Source of the DNA: Candidatus Sabulitectum sp.
GTDB taxonomy: Bacteria; Fermentibacterota; Fermentibacteria; Fermentibacterales; JCC-6
Length of the DNA stretch: 15,506 nt
Reading direction: 5' to 3'
NCBI GenBank assembly: GCA_029940175.1
Contig: JAOZRM010000056.1
Coordinates: forward strand, 1-15,506
Below are positions 6,451 to 13,893 of the stretch, piece by piece. Positions within the stretch are counted from its first letter, which is position 1. Every line of letters starts with the position of its first letter. Made by a program: the position numbers and the translations under genes. Below the pieces are notes generated by a model. The model saw only the letters and a list, made by a program, of their open reading frames with translations. It did not search any database and was not told the DNA's origin.

Positions 6451-8068
6451 CTGCCTGATCCGTTGTGAGCTTTTTCTTAATCAATTCCTGGTGTACAAGA
6501 GTAAGAATGTTGAATATCAACCAGTATAAAGTAAGACCGGAAGCAAACCTCATAAATAGGAATGTCATGAATATTGGCATCATGTACATCATCATTTTTT
6601 GCTGCTGCGCAGCAGATCCAGTGGCACTGGATCCAGTAAGTTTCTGCTGGAGGAACATTATTATTCCAAGAATAACTGCCATCAATCCGATTCCCTCAAG
6701 TCCCAGTATTTTGGTCTGAAAGTGAACAAGAATTTCTGGCCTGGACAAATCGTTAATCCACAAGATAAATCCGGCTCCCCTGAGCTCAACCATGTTTGCG
6801 AGAACTCTGTACATGGCGAAGAACACCGGCATCTGAAGAAGCATTGGAAGGCAGCCACCAATCGGGTTTACTCCCTTTTCCTTGTAGAGCTTTTGCATTT
6901 CCACCTGCTGCTGCTTCGGGTCCTTAGCGAACTTCTTCTGGATTTCCTTCATTGCCGGCTGTATTCGCTGCATTTTCTGCATTGATACGTAGCTTTTGGT
7001 TGTAAGAGGAGACAGCAATATTTTAAGTGTAAATGCAAGAATAATGATTCTCACACCCCAGTTGCTGATAAATGATAACGCTGAAGTGAGGAAGAAAAAT
7101 ATTAGTTTTCCTATCCATCTTATTATCGGCCATCCAAAATCAATCATATCTGTTGTAGATCTACCTAGATCACTTAGAAGATTATATGACTTTGGCCCTG
7201 CAAACACAGTAATGCTGTTATCATCCAGGGCTATGTGGGGAGACCCACCCTGACCTGGTGCTATATATCCATCAGCTCTTTCCATTGTCTCCGGCATAAG
7301 GATCACAGTGAAATACTTGTTGCTTGTGGCAATCCACTCAACATTTCCTGTTGCCTCGAAGCCCTCAATTTTATCTGAGTTCTCTTTTTTGTGTGAATTT
7401 GTAAACCAGGATGCAGTAAAATATCCCTTTTCCGTGGTCTGCAACTCAGTCACGGGAATTGCGCCGAATTCTATTGCAGACGTAAGGTCAAGTTCATTCT
7501 TCTCGAGAGAAAACCCGTAGTAACCTCGTTGAAAAGTAAATACTTTCCTTGATTCGCCTGAAGCGAAAATTACTTCTGATCCCTGTTGTCCGGCATAAAC
7601 AGTGTCTGGTCCCTCATATTCAAAATGAATGGGATTGTTTTCCTGGTCACGAGACAAAAGCCATGGTTTCAGGGCAAGATCCACCTGTTGATCAAGACCC
7701 TGATCAGGGTGATCTTCGTATCCCTGGAGCATCCATGACTGTACTGATCCTCCAGTTGTTGACAATCTGGCAACAACAAGTGTCTCTCCGGATTCTTCTC
7801 CTGGAATAACAACAGTAACAATTCTCTCGATGTAATCACTTTCCAGCACATCAACATCAACCTGCGCTGGCAATGTGTCAACTGGAATTCCTGATTCATC
7901 TTCCTGTTCATCAACCAATGAAGCTGTCTGCTCTGTGTTCACAGAAGTCATTGCAATCTCAACATCAGAAGCCTGATTGCTATTACCCTTGCCGGTCACG
8001 AACCAGCTTACAAGCAAAACTCCCAACATAAGAATGGCTGCCAGAAATAACCGTGACTGATCACTCAT
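6434..8068 (-). CDS. yidC: Membrane protein insertase YidC (Oxa1 family) with periplasmic domain
   Basis: YidC inserts and folds inner-membrane proteins, alone or with SecYEG. The 544-residue protein has an N-terminal transmembrane anchor (about 7-25) and an acidic linker. A large extracytoplasmic beta domain follows, characteristic of diderm bacteria and absent in Firmicutes YidC. The conserved core begins near FGWPIIRWIGKLIFFFL, with GVRIIILAFTLKILLSPLTTKS, the cytoplasmic coiled hairpin (QPAMKEIQKKFAKDPKQ), KEKGVNPIGGCLPMLLQMPVF and the final helices ending at LYWLIFNILTLVHQELI. The groove residue that is arginine in Escherichia coli appears to be lysine here (TLKILL), a common variant. 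The ATG at 8068 is chosen because the membrane anchor begins right after it; a longer in-frame form would add 32 residues overlapping yidD. It overlaps yidD by 8 bases (ATGAGTGA). Confidence 0.97.
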   Translation of the reverse strand: MSDQSRLFLAAILMLGVLLVSWFVTGKGNSNQASDVEIAMTSVNTEQTASLVDEQEDESGIPVDTLPAQVDVDVLESDYIERIVTVVIPGEESGETLVVARLSTTGGSVQSWMLQGYEDHPDQGLDQQVDLALKPWLLSRDQENNPIHFEYEGPDTVYAGQQGSEVIFASGESRKVFTFQRGYYGFSLEKNELDLTSAIEFGAIPVTELQTTEKGYFTASWFTNSHKKENSDKIEGFEATGNVEWIATSNKYFTVILMPETMERADGYIAPGQGGSPHIALDDNSITVFAGPKSYNLLSDLGRSTTDMIDFGWPIIRWIGKLIFFFLTSALSFISNWGVRIIILAFTLKILLSPLTTKSYVSMQKMQRIQPAMKEIQKKFAKDPKQQQVEMQKLYKEKGVNPIGGCLPMLLQMPVFFAMYRVLANMVELRGAGFILWINDLSRPEILVHFQTKILGLEGIGLMAVILGIIMFLQQKLTGSSATGSAAQQQKMMMYMMPIFMTFLFMRFASGLTLYWLIFNILTLVHQELIKKKLTTDQADGNTK

Positions 8069-8288
8069 CTTTTTCAACCTCCGGTACGGGGTCATATCCC
8101 CCTGAATGCCATGGGTGACATCTAAGTATTCTTTTAATAGAAAGAACCATTCCCCTGATCGCACCGTGCCTTCTCAGGGCTTCTTCTGCATATTCGCTGC
8201 ATGTTGGTGTGTATATGCAACTTGGCGGAAGAAATGGTGATATCGTTTTTCTATATATCCTAACAATTGTAATAAGGATGCTTTTCAT
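8061..8288 (-). CDS. yidD: Membrane protein insertion efficiency factor YidD
   Basis: YidD is a small membrane-associated protein that helps YidC-dependent insertion. The 75 residues carry the family signature: an amphipathic N-terminal helix (VRIYRKTISPFLPPSCIY), the cysteine-rich core TPTCSEYAEEALRRHG, then KRILRCHPWHSGGYDPVP. All three conserved cysteines are present (SCIY, TCSEY, RCHPW), and the usual length is about 70-90. The ATG at 8288 overlaps the rnpA stop as ATGA, and the gene overlaps yidC by 8 bases, fixing the conserved rnpA-yidD-yidC order. Confidence 0.97.
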   Translation of the reverse strand: MKSILITIVRIYRKTISPFLPPSCIYTPTCSEYAEEALRRHGAIRGMVLSIKRILRCHPWHSGGYDPVPEVEKDE

Positions 8289-8623
8289 CCAAGCCTTTTC
8301 TTCGCCTGAATCACCAGTTTTTCCATATCCTCCATCATTTTGTTCCAGTTAGTCTTTTTTAGTGGAACTATTGAAAATATCACAGCATCAAACCCTACAT
8401 CAACAGCTTTTTCTGTTGAATATTGTCTTAATCTTCTTTTAAAGAGATTTCTTTCTACAGCATTACCGGTCTTTGCCGATACAGAAAACCCCAGGCGTAT
8501 TCGACCCAGGGTATTCTTGCTATACCTAGCTCTCAAAACATTACCTTTGAAACGAAAACCATGTCTTAAGAGCTTTCTAAACTGCCAGCCAAATTTAATA
8601 CCTGTTAGACAGTTTTTTTTCAA
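8285..8623 (-). CDS. rnpA: Ribonuclease P protein component
   Basis: RnpA is the basic protein subunit of RNase P that helps the catalytic RNA bind precursor tRNAs. It has 112 residues, the usual size, and shows the diagnostic RNR motif GNAVERNLFKRRLRQ in the expected place after LGFSVSAKT, with a C-terminal helix rich in lysine. The start is TTG, two bases after the rpmH stop and without a clear Shine-Dalgarno site, so it probably depends on coupling to rpmH. No ATG occurs before the conserved domain, so TTG is the only sensible start. The start is followed by eight consecutive A, a possible slippage site. The rpmH-rnpA-yidD-yidC order is widely conserved, and makes the assignment firm. Confidence 0.95.
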   Translation of the reverse strand: MKKNCLTGIKFGWQFRKLLRHGFRFKGNVLRARYSKNTLGRIRLGFSVSAKTGNAVERNLFKRRLRQYSTEKAVDVGFDAVIFSIVPLKKTNWNKMMEDMEKLVIQAKKRLG

Positions 8624-8625
8624 GA

Positions 8626-8760
8626 CTATGGAATAAGACGCTTGCGTCCCTTGCGTCTTCTGGCGTTAATTACTTTTCTTCCGCCCTTTGTTGCCATACG
8701 AGCTCTGAATCCGTGTCGCCTTTTTCTGGAAATATTGCTCGGTTGAAATGTTCTTTTCAT
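8626..8760 (-). CDS. rpmH: 50S ribosomal protein L34
   Basis: The 44-residue, very basic protein MKRTFQPSNISRKRRHGF... ends in a cluster of Arg/Lys and closes with KRLIP. This is textbook L34, which sits in the large subunit and helps shape 23S rRNA. Characteristic elements are KRTFQPS, RKRRHGFRARM, GRKVINARRRKGRK. The ATG at 8760 has AAGGA a few bases upstream. It is the first gene of the leftward transcription unit. Confidence 0.98.
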   Translation of the reverse strand: MKRTFQPSNISRKRRHGFRARMATKGGRKVINARRRKGRKRLIP

Positions 8761-8825
8761 AATTTCCTTCTGTCCTGACATCCGATGAATGCTTTAGGTT
8801 CACCGGGACTCACCATTAGTATTCT

Positions 8826-8873
8826 ATTATCTTCTGGAAGCGGAAAGCTATCTAAATACAGTCCAGTTGTCAA
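8826..8873 (-). promoter_or_regulatory. Candidate promoter(s) for the rpmH operon
   Basis: Two sigma-70-like pairs can be drawn on the minus strand. The first has a perfect TTGACA at 8868-8873 with a weak TAGCTT at 8845-8850 after 17 bases. The second has TAGATA at 8849-8854 (4/6) with GATAAT at 8826-8831 (5/6), also after 17 bases. Either would give an untranslated leader of roughly 60-80 bases before rpmH. They may act in tandem. The organism's sigma consensus is unknown, so this is sequence resemblance only. Confidence 0.45.
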
Positions 8874-8909
8874 GTTCTGCTGTCGGTTTCTTCCTGGCCC
8901 TGTTTTTTG

Positions 8910-8915
8910 TATAGT
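8910..8915 (+). promoter_or_regulatory. Candidate dnaA -10 box
   Basis: TATAGT matches TATAAT at 5 of 6 positions, 62 bases before the dnaA ATG. The -35 position 17 bases upstream reads TTTCTT, a poor match, so this is a weak call. Confidence 0.3.
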
Positions 8916-8976
8916 GTTACCTGTTGTTCAGTGTTTCCCTTATTGTTCTTTTTGATAACGATTCGGAGATTGTCTG

Positions 8977-10314
8977 ATGCACTTTTTACCTGAAGATGTT
9001 TTTGACCTATGCCTTGATCGCGCAAAAAAATTCATGGGTCCGGAAAAGTATAATTCCTGGTTAGCCAATGCTTCTTTTCGTTCTTACGACAACGGGGTTT
9101 TCACCATAGGGCTTGATTCAGAGATTAGATCGAATTTTGTAACACAACACTACAAAGAGAATCTTGAAGAGCTTCTTCGCAAAATAACTGAAAAATCAGA
9201 TATCTCTGTTGTTTTTACCCATGTTCCTGAAACCCTGTCACTTGGTAAAATACAAAATTCATCTAGACATGAAATGTTTTCCAATTTTCTTAAACCGGGT
9301 TATGTTTTTGACCGGTTCATCCAGGGTCCAAACAACAGAATGGCTTTTGCCACAGCACAGGCGGTTGCATACGAAATGGGTCACTCCTCAACCAATCCTC
9401 TTTTCATCTACGGGGGCGTGGGCCTGGGAAAGACTCATCTTATTCAAGCCATTGCACATCACATTAAAGAAAATCAGCAGGATAAAAAATTCAGCTACAT
9501 TTCCAGTGAAGAATTTCTAACAAGTTACGTAAGAGCGCTGGATCCCAACAAAAACAGAACACGTGCAATGGATATTTTTAAGGACCGTTTTAGAAACTCC
9601 CACTACCTTATCATGGATGATGTACAATTCCTTGCAGGTAAAGAAGGCACACAGGATGTGTTCTTTCACCTCTTCAACGACCTGTACTTACGAGGAAGAC
9701 AGATAATTCTAACTTCTGACAGACCACCACACGAAATCGAACCACTTGAAGAGCGACTTATTTCTCGATTTCAATCCGGGATGGTGGTGGATATAAAACC
9801 ACCGATTCTTGAAACAAGGCTTGCAATTCTAAACCAGAAACTGAAAGATGAAAATATACAGCTGGACAAAGACATTGTTTTGTATCTTGCAGAAACAGTA
9901 AAATCGAATGTTAGACAACTGGAGGGCGCAGTTAATCTACTGGCAGCAAATATAAGGATCCAGAATATTGAACTTTCTCTGGAAAACGTTCGGTCAATTG
10001 TTACAGAATACCTTGGAGCCTCATCGAGAAGATTGAACCCCTCTTCCATAACTTCCACGGTGGGTGAGTTTTTTGGGGTTAATCCCAATTCTCTAAAGGG
10101 TAAACAAAGAAAAAGAGAAATTCTTGTGCCGAGGCAAGTATCAATGTTTTTAATGAGAGAACTCACTTCCCTTTCTCTTGAGGAGATAGGTTCTTTCTTT
10201 GGCAGAGATCACTCTACCGTACTTAATGCGATCAAGCGTATCAATTCCAAGATGTCCGAAGATTCTTTTTTCAAGAGAAAAATTCTCGATATAAGAGAGG
10301 GTCTCCTGGGTTAA
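8977..10314 (+). CDS. dnaA: Chromosomal replication initiator protein DnaA
   Basis: DnaA is the AAA+ initiator that binds DnaA boxes, oligomerises with ATP and melts the origin. The 445 residues contain all four domains: an N-terminal DnaB/self-interaction domain (about 1-75, with KFMGPEKYNSWL), a short linker (about 80-105), and the AAA+ core. The core has Walker A GGVGLGKT (146-153), Walker B LIMDD (211-215), SRF (263-265) and sensor II NVRQLEGAV (311-319). The C-terminal DNA-binding domain has the signature FFGRDHSTVLNAI (407-419). ATG start with CGGAGA upstream. The linker is short compared with enteric DnaA. The gene is first in the rightward cluster and is followed by a non-coding gap with candidate DnaA boxes. 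Confidence 0.98.
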   Translation: MHFLPEDVFDLCLDRAKKFMGPEKYNSWLANASFRSYDNGVFTIGLDSEIRSNFVTQHYKENLEELLRKITEKSDISVVFTHVPETLSLGKIQNSSRHEMFSNFLKPGYVFDRFIQGPNNRMAFATAQAVAYEMGHSSTNPLFIYGGVGLGKTHLIQAIAHHIKENQQDKKFSYISSEEFLTSYVRALDPNKNRTRAMDIFKDRFRNSHYLIMDDVQFLAGKEGTQDVFFHLFNDLYLRGRQIILTSDRPPHEIEPLEERLISRFQSGMVVDIKPPILETRLAILNQKLKDENIQLDKDIVLYLAETVKSNVRQLEGAVNLLAANIRIQNIELSLENVRSIVTEYLGASSRRLNPSSITSTVGEFFGVNPNSLKGKQRKREILVPRQVSMFLMRELTSLSLEEIGSFFGRDHSTVLNAIKRINSKMSEDSFFKRKILDIREGLLG

Positions 10315-10351
10315 CCAATCTGTTAACCTTTTCTTGATATCAGAAGAGTTG

Positions 10352-10360
10352 TTATCCACT
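10352..10360 (+). promoter_or_regulatory. DnaA box, 8 of 9 match
   Basis: TTATCCACT differs from TTATCCACA only at the last base. It is the best DnaA box I found in either gap around dnaA, 38 bases beyond the dnaA stop. Confidence 0.65.
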
Positions 10361-10460
10361 GTTGAAAACTATTTCTTCGTAATTATGTTTTGCACTTTTT
10401 TTGAACAACCACTTTGCCCTGGTGATACACGAAAGGGTTACTTTTACACACTCACTCCGG

Positions 10461-10466
10461 TATAAT
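10461..10466 (+). promoter_or_regulatory. Candidate dnaN -10 box
   Basis: A perfect TATAAT lies 59 bases before the dnaN ATG. The -35 at 17 bases is poor (TTACTT). The hexamer also overlaps the AT-rich segment of the candidate origin, so it could be compositional. Confidence 0.4.
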
Positions 10467-10525
10467 TACTATAACTGTATTTTTGTGTTTCAAAATTTAT
10501 TTACAGACTTTGTGGAGGACTTCTA

Positions 10526-11644
10526 ATGGTTAAATTGCTTGTTGATCACAAAACGCTTCTAAATGGACTTAATACCGTTGCTTCTGCACTTCCTCCCAAA
10601 ACAAGCCTCCCTTCGTTGTCAAACATTCTACTCGAAACAGACGGTGATCAACTGAGGTTGGCTGCTACAGACCTGGATACCACTGTTATTACACTTATTC
10701 CAGCCACTATATCAACCCAGGGGGCTGTGGCACTTCCAGGAAAGAAACTTCTTGAGATCGTCCGTGAATTTTCCGGAACAGATGTAAGTATCAGTACCAG
10801 TGGCTCGAGAACATCAATTACTTGTGAAAAGAGTTCTTTTACCCTTCCTTGCAGTAGTAGAGACAGCTACCCCTCTTTACCTTCCTACGGATCCGAAACA
10901 GACATGACAAGTTTACCCCTTGATCTTGTGAAGAAAGCAATCAAGAAAACAGCTTATGCTGTGGCCGGTGCAAGTGAAATAAGGGCATCTCTTACAGGTT
11001 TGTTCTGGAAATTGAATCAGGAAAATCTTGAGATGGTTGCTACCGATGGACACCGACTTGCTAAGATCAAGATGTTAGAAATAAAGGCAGATTCTGAAAT
11101 AGAGGCCATTCTCGCCCCCAAAGCCCTGAACCTTCTTTTAAAGATATCATCAGACGACCCGGTTTTTATGTCTACGCACGGTACCCAGGTTAGCTTTCGA
11201 GTGGAAAACACCAGTATTTACAGCAGAATGATTGAGGGACCATATCCCCCTTACGAGAAAGTAATTCCTCAGAGCAATAAAGACGTTTTGAAGATAAACC
11301 GAAACGATCTTTTTGGTGCGCTTAAGAGGATGGGAATAATAGCGAACCCGGCCACCCACCAGATAATGTTTACCGTGGAACACAACAAAGTAATCCTTCA
11401 TGCAGAAAACACAGATGCTGGTGAAGCAAGAGAAGATATAGACGCCAACTACGACAAGGATCCACTTCAGATTGCCTTTAACGGAAACCTGATAATGGAT
11501 ATTATGCGTAACATGAGTAGTGAGATGGTTCTTTTCCACCTGCATGATAGTGGTACTGCGGTTATTATTACAGAAGAGGACCAGGATTCCGGAACAGACT
11601 ACCTTACTCTTGTGATGCCTGTAAGGCTTCCGGACACTGTTTGA
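10526..11644 (+). CDS. dnaN: DNA polymerase III beta sliding clamp
   Basis: The beta clamp encircles DNA as a dimer and tethers polymerase III and many repair factors. The 372 residues fit the usual length and three-domain ring half. Recognisable elements are the N-terminal LPSLSNILLE and LRLAATDLDTT, the central LEMVATDGHRLAKIK and the C-terminal LTLVMPVRL, which forms part of the protein-binding pocket edge. The ATG at 10526 has GGAGG at 10514-10518 with a 7-base spacer. It is followed 4 bases after its stop by the DciA-like gene, with no recF between. Nothing looks damaged. Confidence 0.98.
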   Translation: MVKLLVDHKTLLNGLNTVASALPPKTSLPSLSNILLETDGDQLRLAATDLDTTVITLIPATISTQGAVALPGKKLLEIVREFSGTDVSISTSGSRTSITCEKSSFTLPCSSRDSYPSLPSYGSETDMTSLPLDLVKKAIKKTAYAVAGASEIRASLTGLFWKLNQENLEMVATDGHRLAKIKMLEIKADSEIEAILAPKALNLLLKISSDDPVFMSTHGTQVSFRVENTSIYSRMIEGPYPPYEKVIPQSNKDVLKINRNDLFGALKRMGIIANPATHQIMFTVEHNKVILHAENTDAGEAREDIDANYDKDPLQIAFNGNLIMDIMRNMSSEMVLFHLHDSGTAVIITEEDQDSGTDYLTLVMPVRLPDTV

Positions 11645-11648
11645 TCAA

Positions 11649-11951
11649 ATGAAAAGTGTTCGAACTCTTGTTGAAAGTTTGCGGCAGAATCTTGAGCTGG
11701 ACAAAGTTTCTACCAGAAAAAGAGCACTGAAACTATGGAATATTTCAGTTGGTGAGAAATTATCCCCCATGTGTTCGGTTGTGGGTTTTTCGGAATCAAC
11801 CATTATTATAAGGGCATTCAATCCCGCCGCAGCGATGGAACTGCGCTACAGAAGCAACGACATAATTGCGGCCTTGAATAAGTCGGCAGGAAAAGAGCTC
11901 TTTCTTTATATGAAAGTAACTCTTCGACCGGGCCGTGACAGAGAAAGGTAA
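11649..11951 (+). CDS. dciA: DciA-like protein (DUF721), putative replicative helicase loader
   Basis: A 100-residue protein with weak but consistent resemblance to DUF721/DciA. The tryptophan-centred opening (LKLWNISVGEKLSPMCSVVGF) is followed by a strand (STIIIRAF), a conserved small-residue turn with MELRYRSNDIIAALN, and a final strand with KVTL. DciA proteins interact with the DnaB helicase and are thought to load or operate it in the many bacteria lacking phage-derived DnaC or DnaI. Position supports the call: in several phyla a DUF721 gene sits between recF and gyrB, and here it lies directly between dnaN and gyrB. ATG start 4 bases after dnaN; its stop is 4 bases before the favoured gyrB start. 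Family membership is moderate to good; the biochemical role in this organism is inferred. Confidence 0.75.
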   Translation: MKSVRTLVESLRQNLELDKVSTRKRALKLWNISVGEKLSPMCSVVGFSESTIIIRAFNPAAAMELRYRSNDIIAALNKSAGKELFLYMKVTLRPGRDRER

Positions 11952-11955
11952 TATT

Positions 11956-13893
11956 TTGACCGACAAAGGAACAGCTGCATATGGAGCAGAATCAATCCAG
12001 ATTCTTGAGGGTCTAGAGGCTGTCCGCAAAAGACCTTCTATGTACATTGGCTCCACATCATCAGCGGGCCTTCACCATCTGGTTTACGAAGTGGTTGATA
12101 ACAGCGTTGACGAAGCCCAGGGTGGTTTCTGCAACACAATCAAGGTGGTCATAGAAAAAGACGGTGGTATTTCTGTTAGAGATAACGGGCGTGGAATACC
12201 AACAGACATGCACCCTAAAATGAACGTGTCCGCTCTACAGGTTGTGATGACAACCCTTCATGCCGGCGGAAAGTTTGATGATGTCTCTTACAAAGTTTCC
12301 GGAGGTCTCCATGGTGTGGGTGTCAGTGTAGTAAATGCTCTTTCAAGTTCTCTTCATGTAGAGGTAAGAAAGGAGCAGAGCACTTGCACACAGGACTATG
12401 TTCGCGGGATTCCACTGTCTCAACTGCAGGAAGAAAAATGTGACCTTCAGGAAACAGGAACAACCATTACATTCATTCCGGATTCTGACATCTTTGAAAC
12501 TACGGAGTACAGTTTTGATATTCTTGCAAAAAGACTCCGGGAATTGGCCTTTCTAAACAGTGGACTGCGCATTTCTATTGCAGATGTAAGAACAGAAGAT
12601 GGAAAAAACAGAGTTTTTCAGTATGATGGAGGTATTACTTCATTTGTGAGTTTTCTTAACGAAAACAAGCACCCTCTTCATCATCCGCCGATACAACTCA
12701 CCCGCGAGGGTAAACTGGAAGACGGGTCTTTCATTCTTTCTGACGTGGCCATTCAATACAACTCCGGATACCAGGAAGACGTTTTCAGTTTTGCCAACAA
12801 CATTAACACTGTTGATGGCGGAACACACATGACAGGATTTCGCTCTGCTCTTACCAGGTGTCTCAATGATTACGGGTCAAAGAACAACATGTTCAAGAAA
12901 ACAGGTCAGACCTTTTCCGGGAATGATGTTCGAGAAGGTCTTTCTGCAGTAATAAGCATTAAGATATCGAATCCTCAATTTGAGGGTCAGACCAAGACAA
13001 GGCTTGGGAATAGAGAAGTTAAGGGTGTAACTGAAACCATGGTGTACTCTGGTCTTGAACAGTTTTTTGAAGAAAACCCTGCTATTGCAAAAAAAATAAT
13101 CCAGAAGTGTATAGATACCAGTGCAGCAAGACAGGCAGCAAGAAAAGCCAGAGAGCTTACCAGGAGAAAAAGCGCACTTGAAACAGCTTCTCTTCCAGGA
13201 AAACTTGCAGATTGCACAGTTAGAAGTTCCAAAGAAGCAGAACTTTTTCTGGTTGAGGGAGATTCAGCAGGTGGTAGTGCAAAACAGGGCAGGAACAGGT
13301 ATTTTCAGGCCATTCTACCACTAAGGGGAAAAATACTCAACGTTGAAAAGGCTCCTCTTCATAAAATATTGAACAACACAGAGATAAGAACACTCGTTAC
13401 CGCTTCGGGAACAGGTATCGGCGAAGAAGATTTCGACCTGGAAAAACTTCGATACGGAAAAATAATAATCATGACCGATGCAGATGTAGACGGAGCCCAC
13501 ATAAGAACACTTCTTTTAACTTTTTTCTTCAGATATATGCCACGTCTAATTTCTGAAGGTCATATTTTCATAGCACAGCCACCACTATTCAGATTAAAAT
13601 GGGGCAAGAAGGAACGTTATGTTTTCTCGGAAAGAGAGCGTGATGCTGTTATTGCTGAGGATGTAGGCTCACAAAAAGTATCGATCCAGCGATTCAAAGG
13701 TCTTGGAGAGATGAACCCGGATCAGCTCTGGAAAACAACCATGGATCCGGAAACAAGGCATATGCTGGAGGTCAGGATGGATGACGCTGTTGAAGCAGAC
13801 AGGATATTTTCTATTCTTATGGGTGATGAAGTCGAGCCTCGCAGACTTTTCATAGAAGAAAACGCGGCGGAGGTGAAGAATCTTGACTACTGA
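11956..13893 (+). CDS. gyrB: DNA gyrase subunit B
   Basis: GyrB is the ATPase subunit of the type IIA topoisomerase that introduces negative supercoils. The 645 residues contain the GHKL ATPase domain (YEVVDNSVDEA at 44-54, DNGRGIP at 77-82, GGLHGVGVSVVNALS at 116-130), the transducer, and the Toprim domain with EGDSAGGSAKQ, the LRGKILNVEKA strand and TDADVDGAH metal-binding motif. The tail is RFKGLGEMNPDQLW, then the closing RRLFIEENA. The size matches short, non-enteric GyrB without the Proteobacterial insert. I favour TTG at 11956 because AAAGG lies 7 bases upstream and it places the conserved IQILEGLEAVRKRP 13 residues in. A GTG at 11935, overlapping the preceding gene by 17 bases, lacks such a site. 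The stop overlaps gyrA by 11 bases. Confidence 0.97.
   Translation: MTDKGTAAYGAESIQILEGLEAVRKRPSMYIGSTSSAGLHHLVYEVVDNSVDEAQGGFCNTIKVVIEKDGGISVRDNGRGIPTDMHPKMNVSALQVVMTTLHAGGKFDDVSYKVSGGLHGVGVSVVNALSSSLHVEVRKEQSTCTQDYVRGIPLSQLQEEKCDLQETGTTITFIPDSDIFETTEYSFDILAKRLRELAFLNSGLRISIADVRTEDGKNRVFQYDGGITSFVSFLNENKHPLHHPPIQLTREGKLEDGSFILSDVAIQYNSGYQEDVFSFANNINTVDGGTHMTGFRSALTRCLNDYGSKNNMFKKTGQTFSGNDVREGLSAVISIKISNPQFEGQTKTRLGNREVKGVTETMVYSGLEQFFEENPAIAKKIIQKCIDTSAARQAARKARELTRRKSALETASLPGKLADCTVRSSKEAELFLVEGDSAGGSAKQGRNRYFQAILPLRGKILNVEKAPLHKILNNTEIRTLVTASGTGIGEEDFDLEKLRYGKIIIMTDADVDGAHIRTLLLTFFFRYMPRLISEGHIFIAQPPLFRLKWGKKERYVFSERERDAVIAEDVGSQKVSIQRFKGLGEMNPDQLWKTTMDPETRHMLEVRMDDAVEADRIFSILMGDEVEPRRLFIEENAAEVKNLDY

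Larger units (their letters stand above)
8761..8976. other. Divergent rpmH-dnaA intergenic region
   Basis: These 216 bases separate leftward rpmH from rightward dnaA and hold the candidate promoters for both. A TATAGT hexamer at 8910-8915 could be the dnaA -10 box, but its -35 is poor. No good DnaA box (at most one mismatch to TTATCCACA) was found by eye. CGGAGA at about 8964-8969 precedes the dnaA ATG with suitable spacing. The strand switch here marks the leading-strand boundary expected at an origin. Confidence 0.55.
10315..10525. other. oriC: dnaA-dnaN intergenic region, candidate oriC
   Basis: This 211-base non-coding gap contains TTATCCACT at 10352-10360 (8/9 to the DnaA box), TTTTACACA at 10442-10450 (fits relaxed TTWTNCACA) and TTTTGCACT at 10388-10396 (one off the relaxed form), all on the same strand. 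They are followed by an AT-rich stretch at about 10461-10505 that could be the unwinding element. The strand polarity of flanking genes and nearby parS sites support an origin here. The box number is low, so the call is tentative; the gap also holds the dnaN promoter. Confidence 0.55.

Noticed and set aside
8069..8164. In-frame N-terminal extension of yidC of 32 residues
   Set aside because: It would overlap yidD over almost 100 bases and precede the membrane anchor by an unrelated hydrophilic stretch. The ATG at 8068 fits the family and the overlap pattern.
8340..8636. Long + strand open frame across rnpA
   Set aside because: It is a frame opposite a well-recognised rnpA. It has no family resemblance or ribosome site. 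Other long opposite-strand frames across mnmG, yidC, dnaA, dnaN, gyrB and gyrA were rejected for the same reason.
10310..10328. Repeated GGTTAACC / TGTTAACC just after dnaA
   Set aside because: The two copies are only partial repeats 7 bases apart with no arm long enough for a terminator. They do not match a known DnaA or other origin motif, so no function is claimed.
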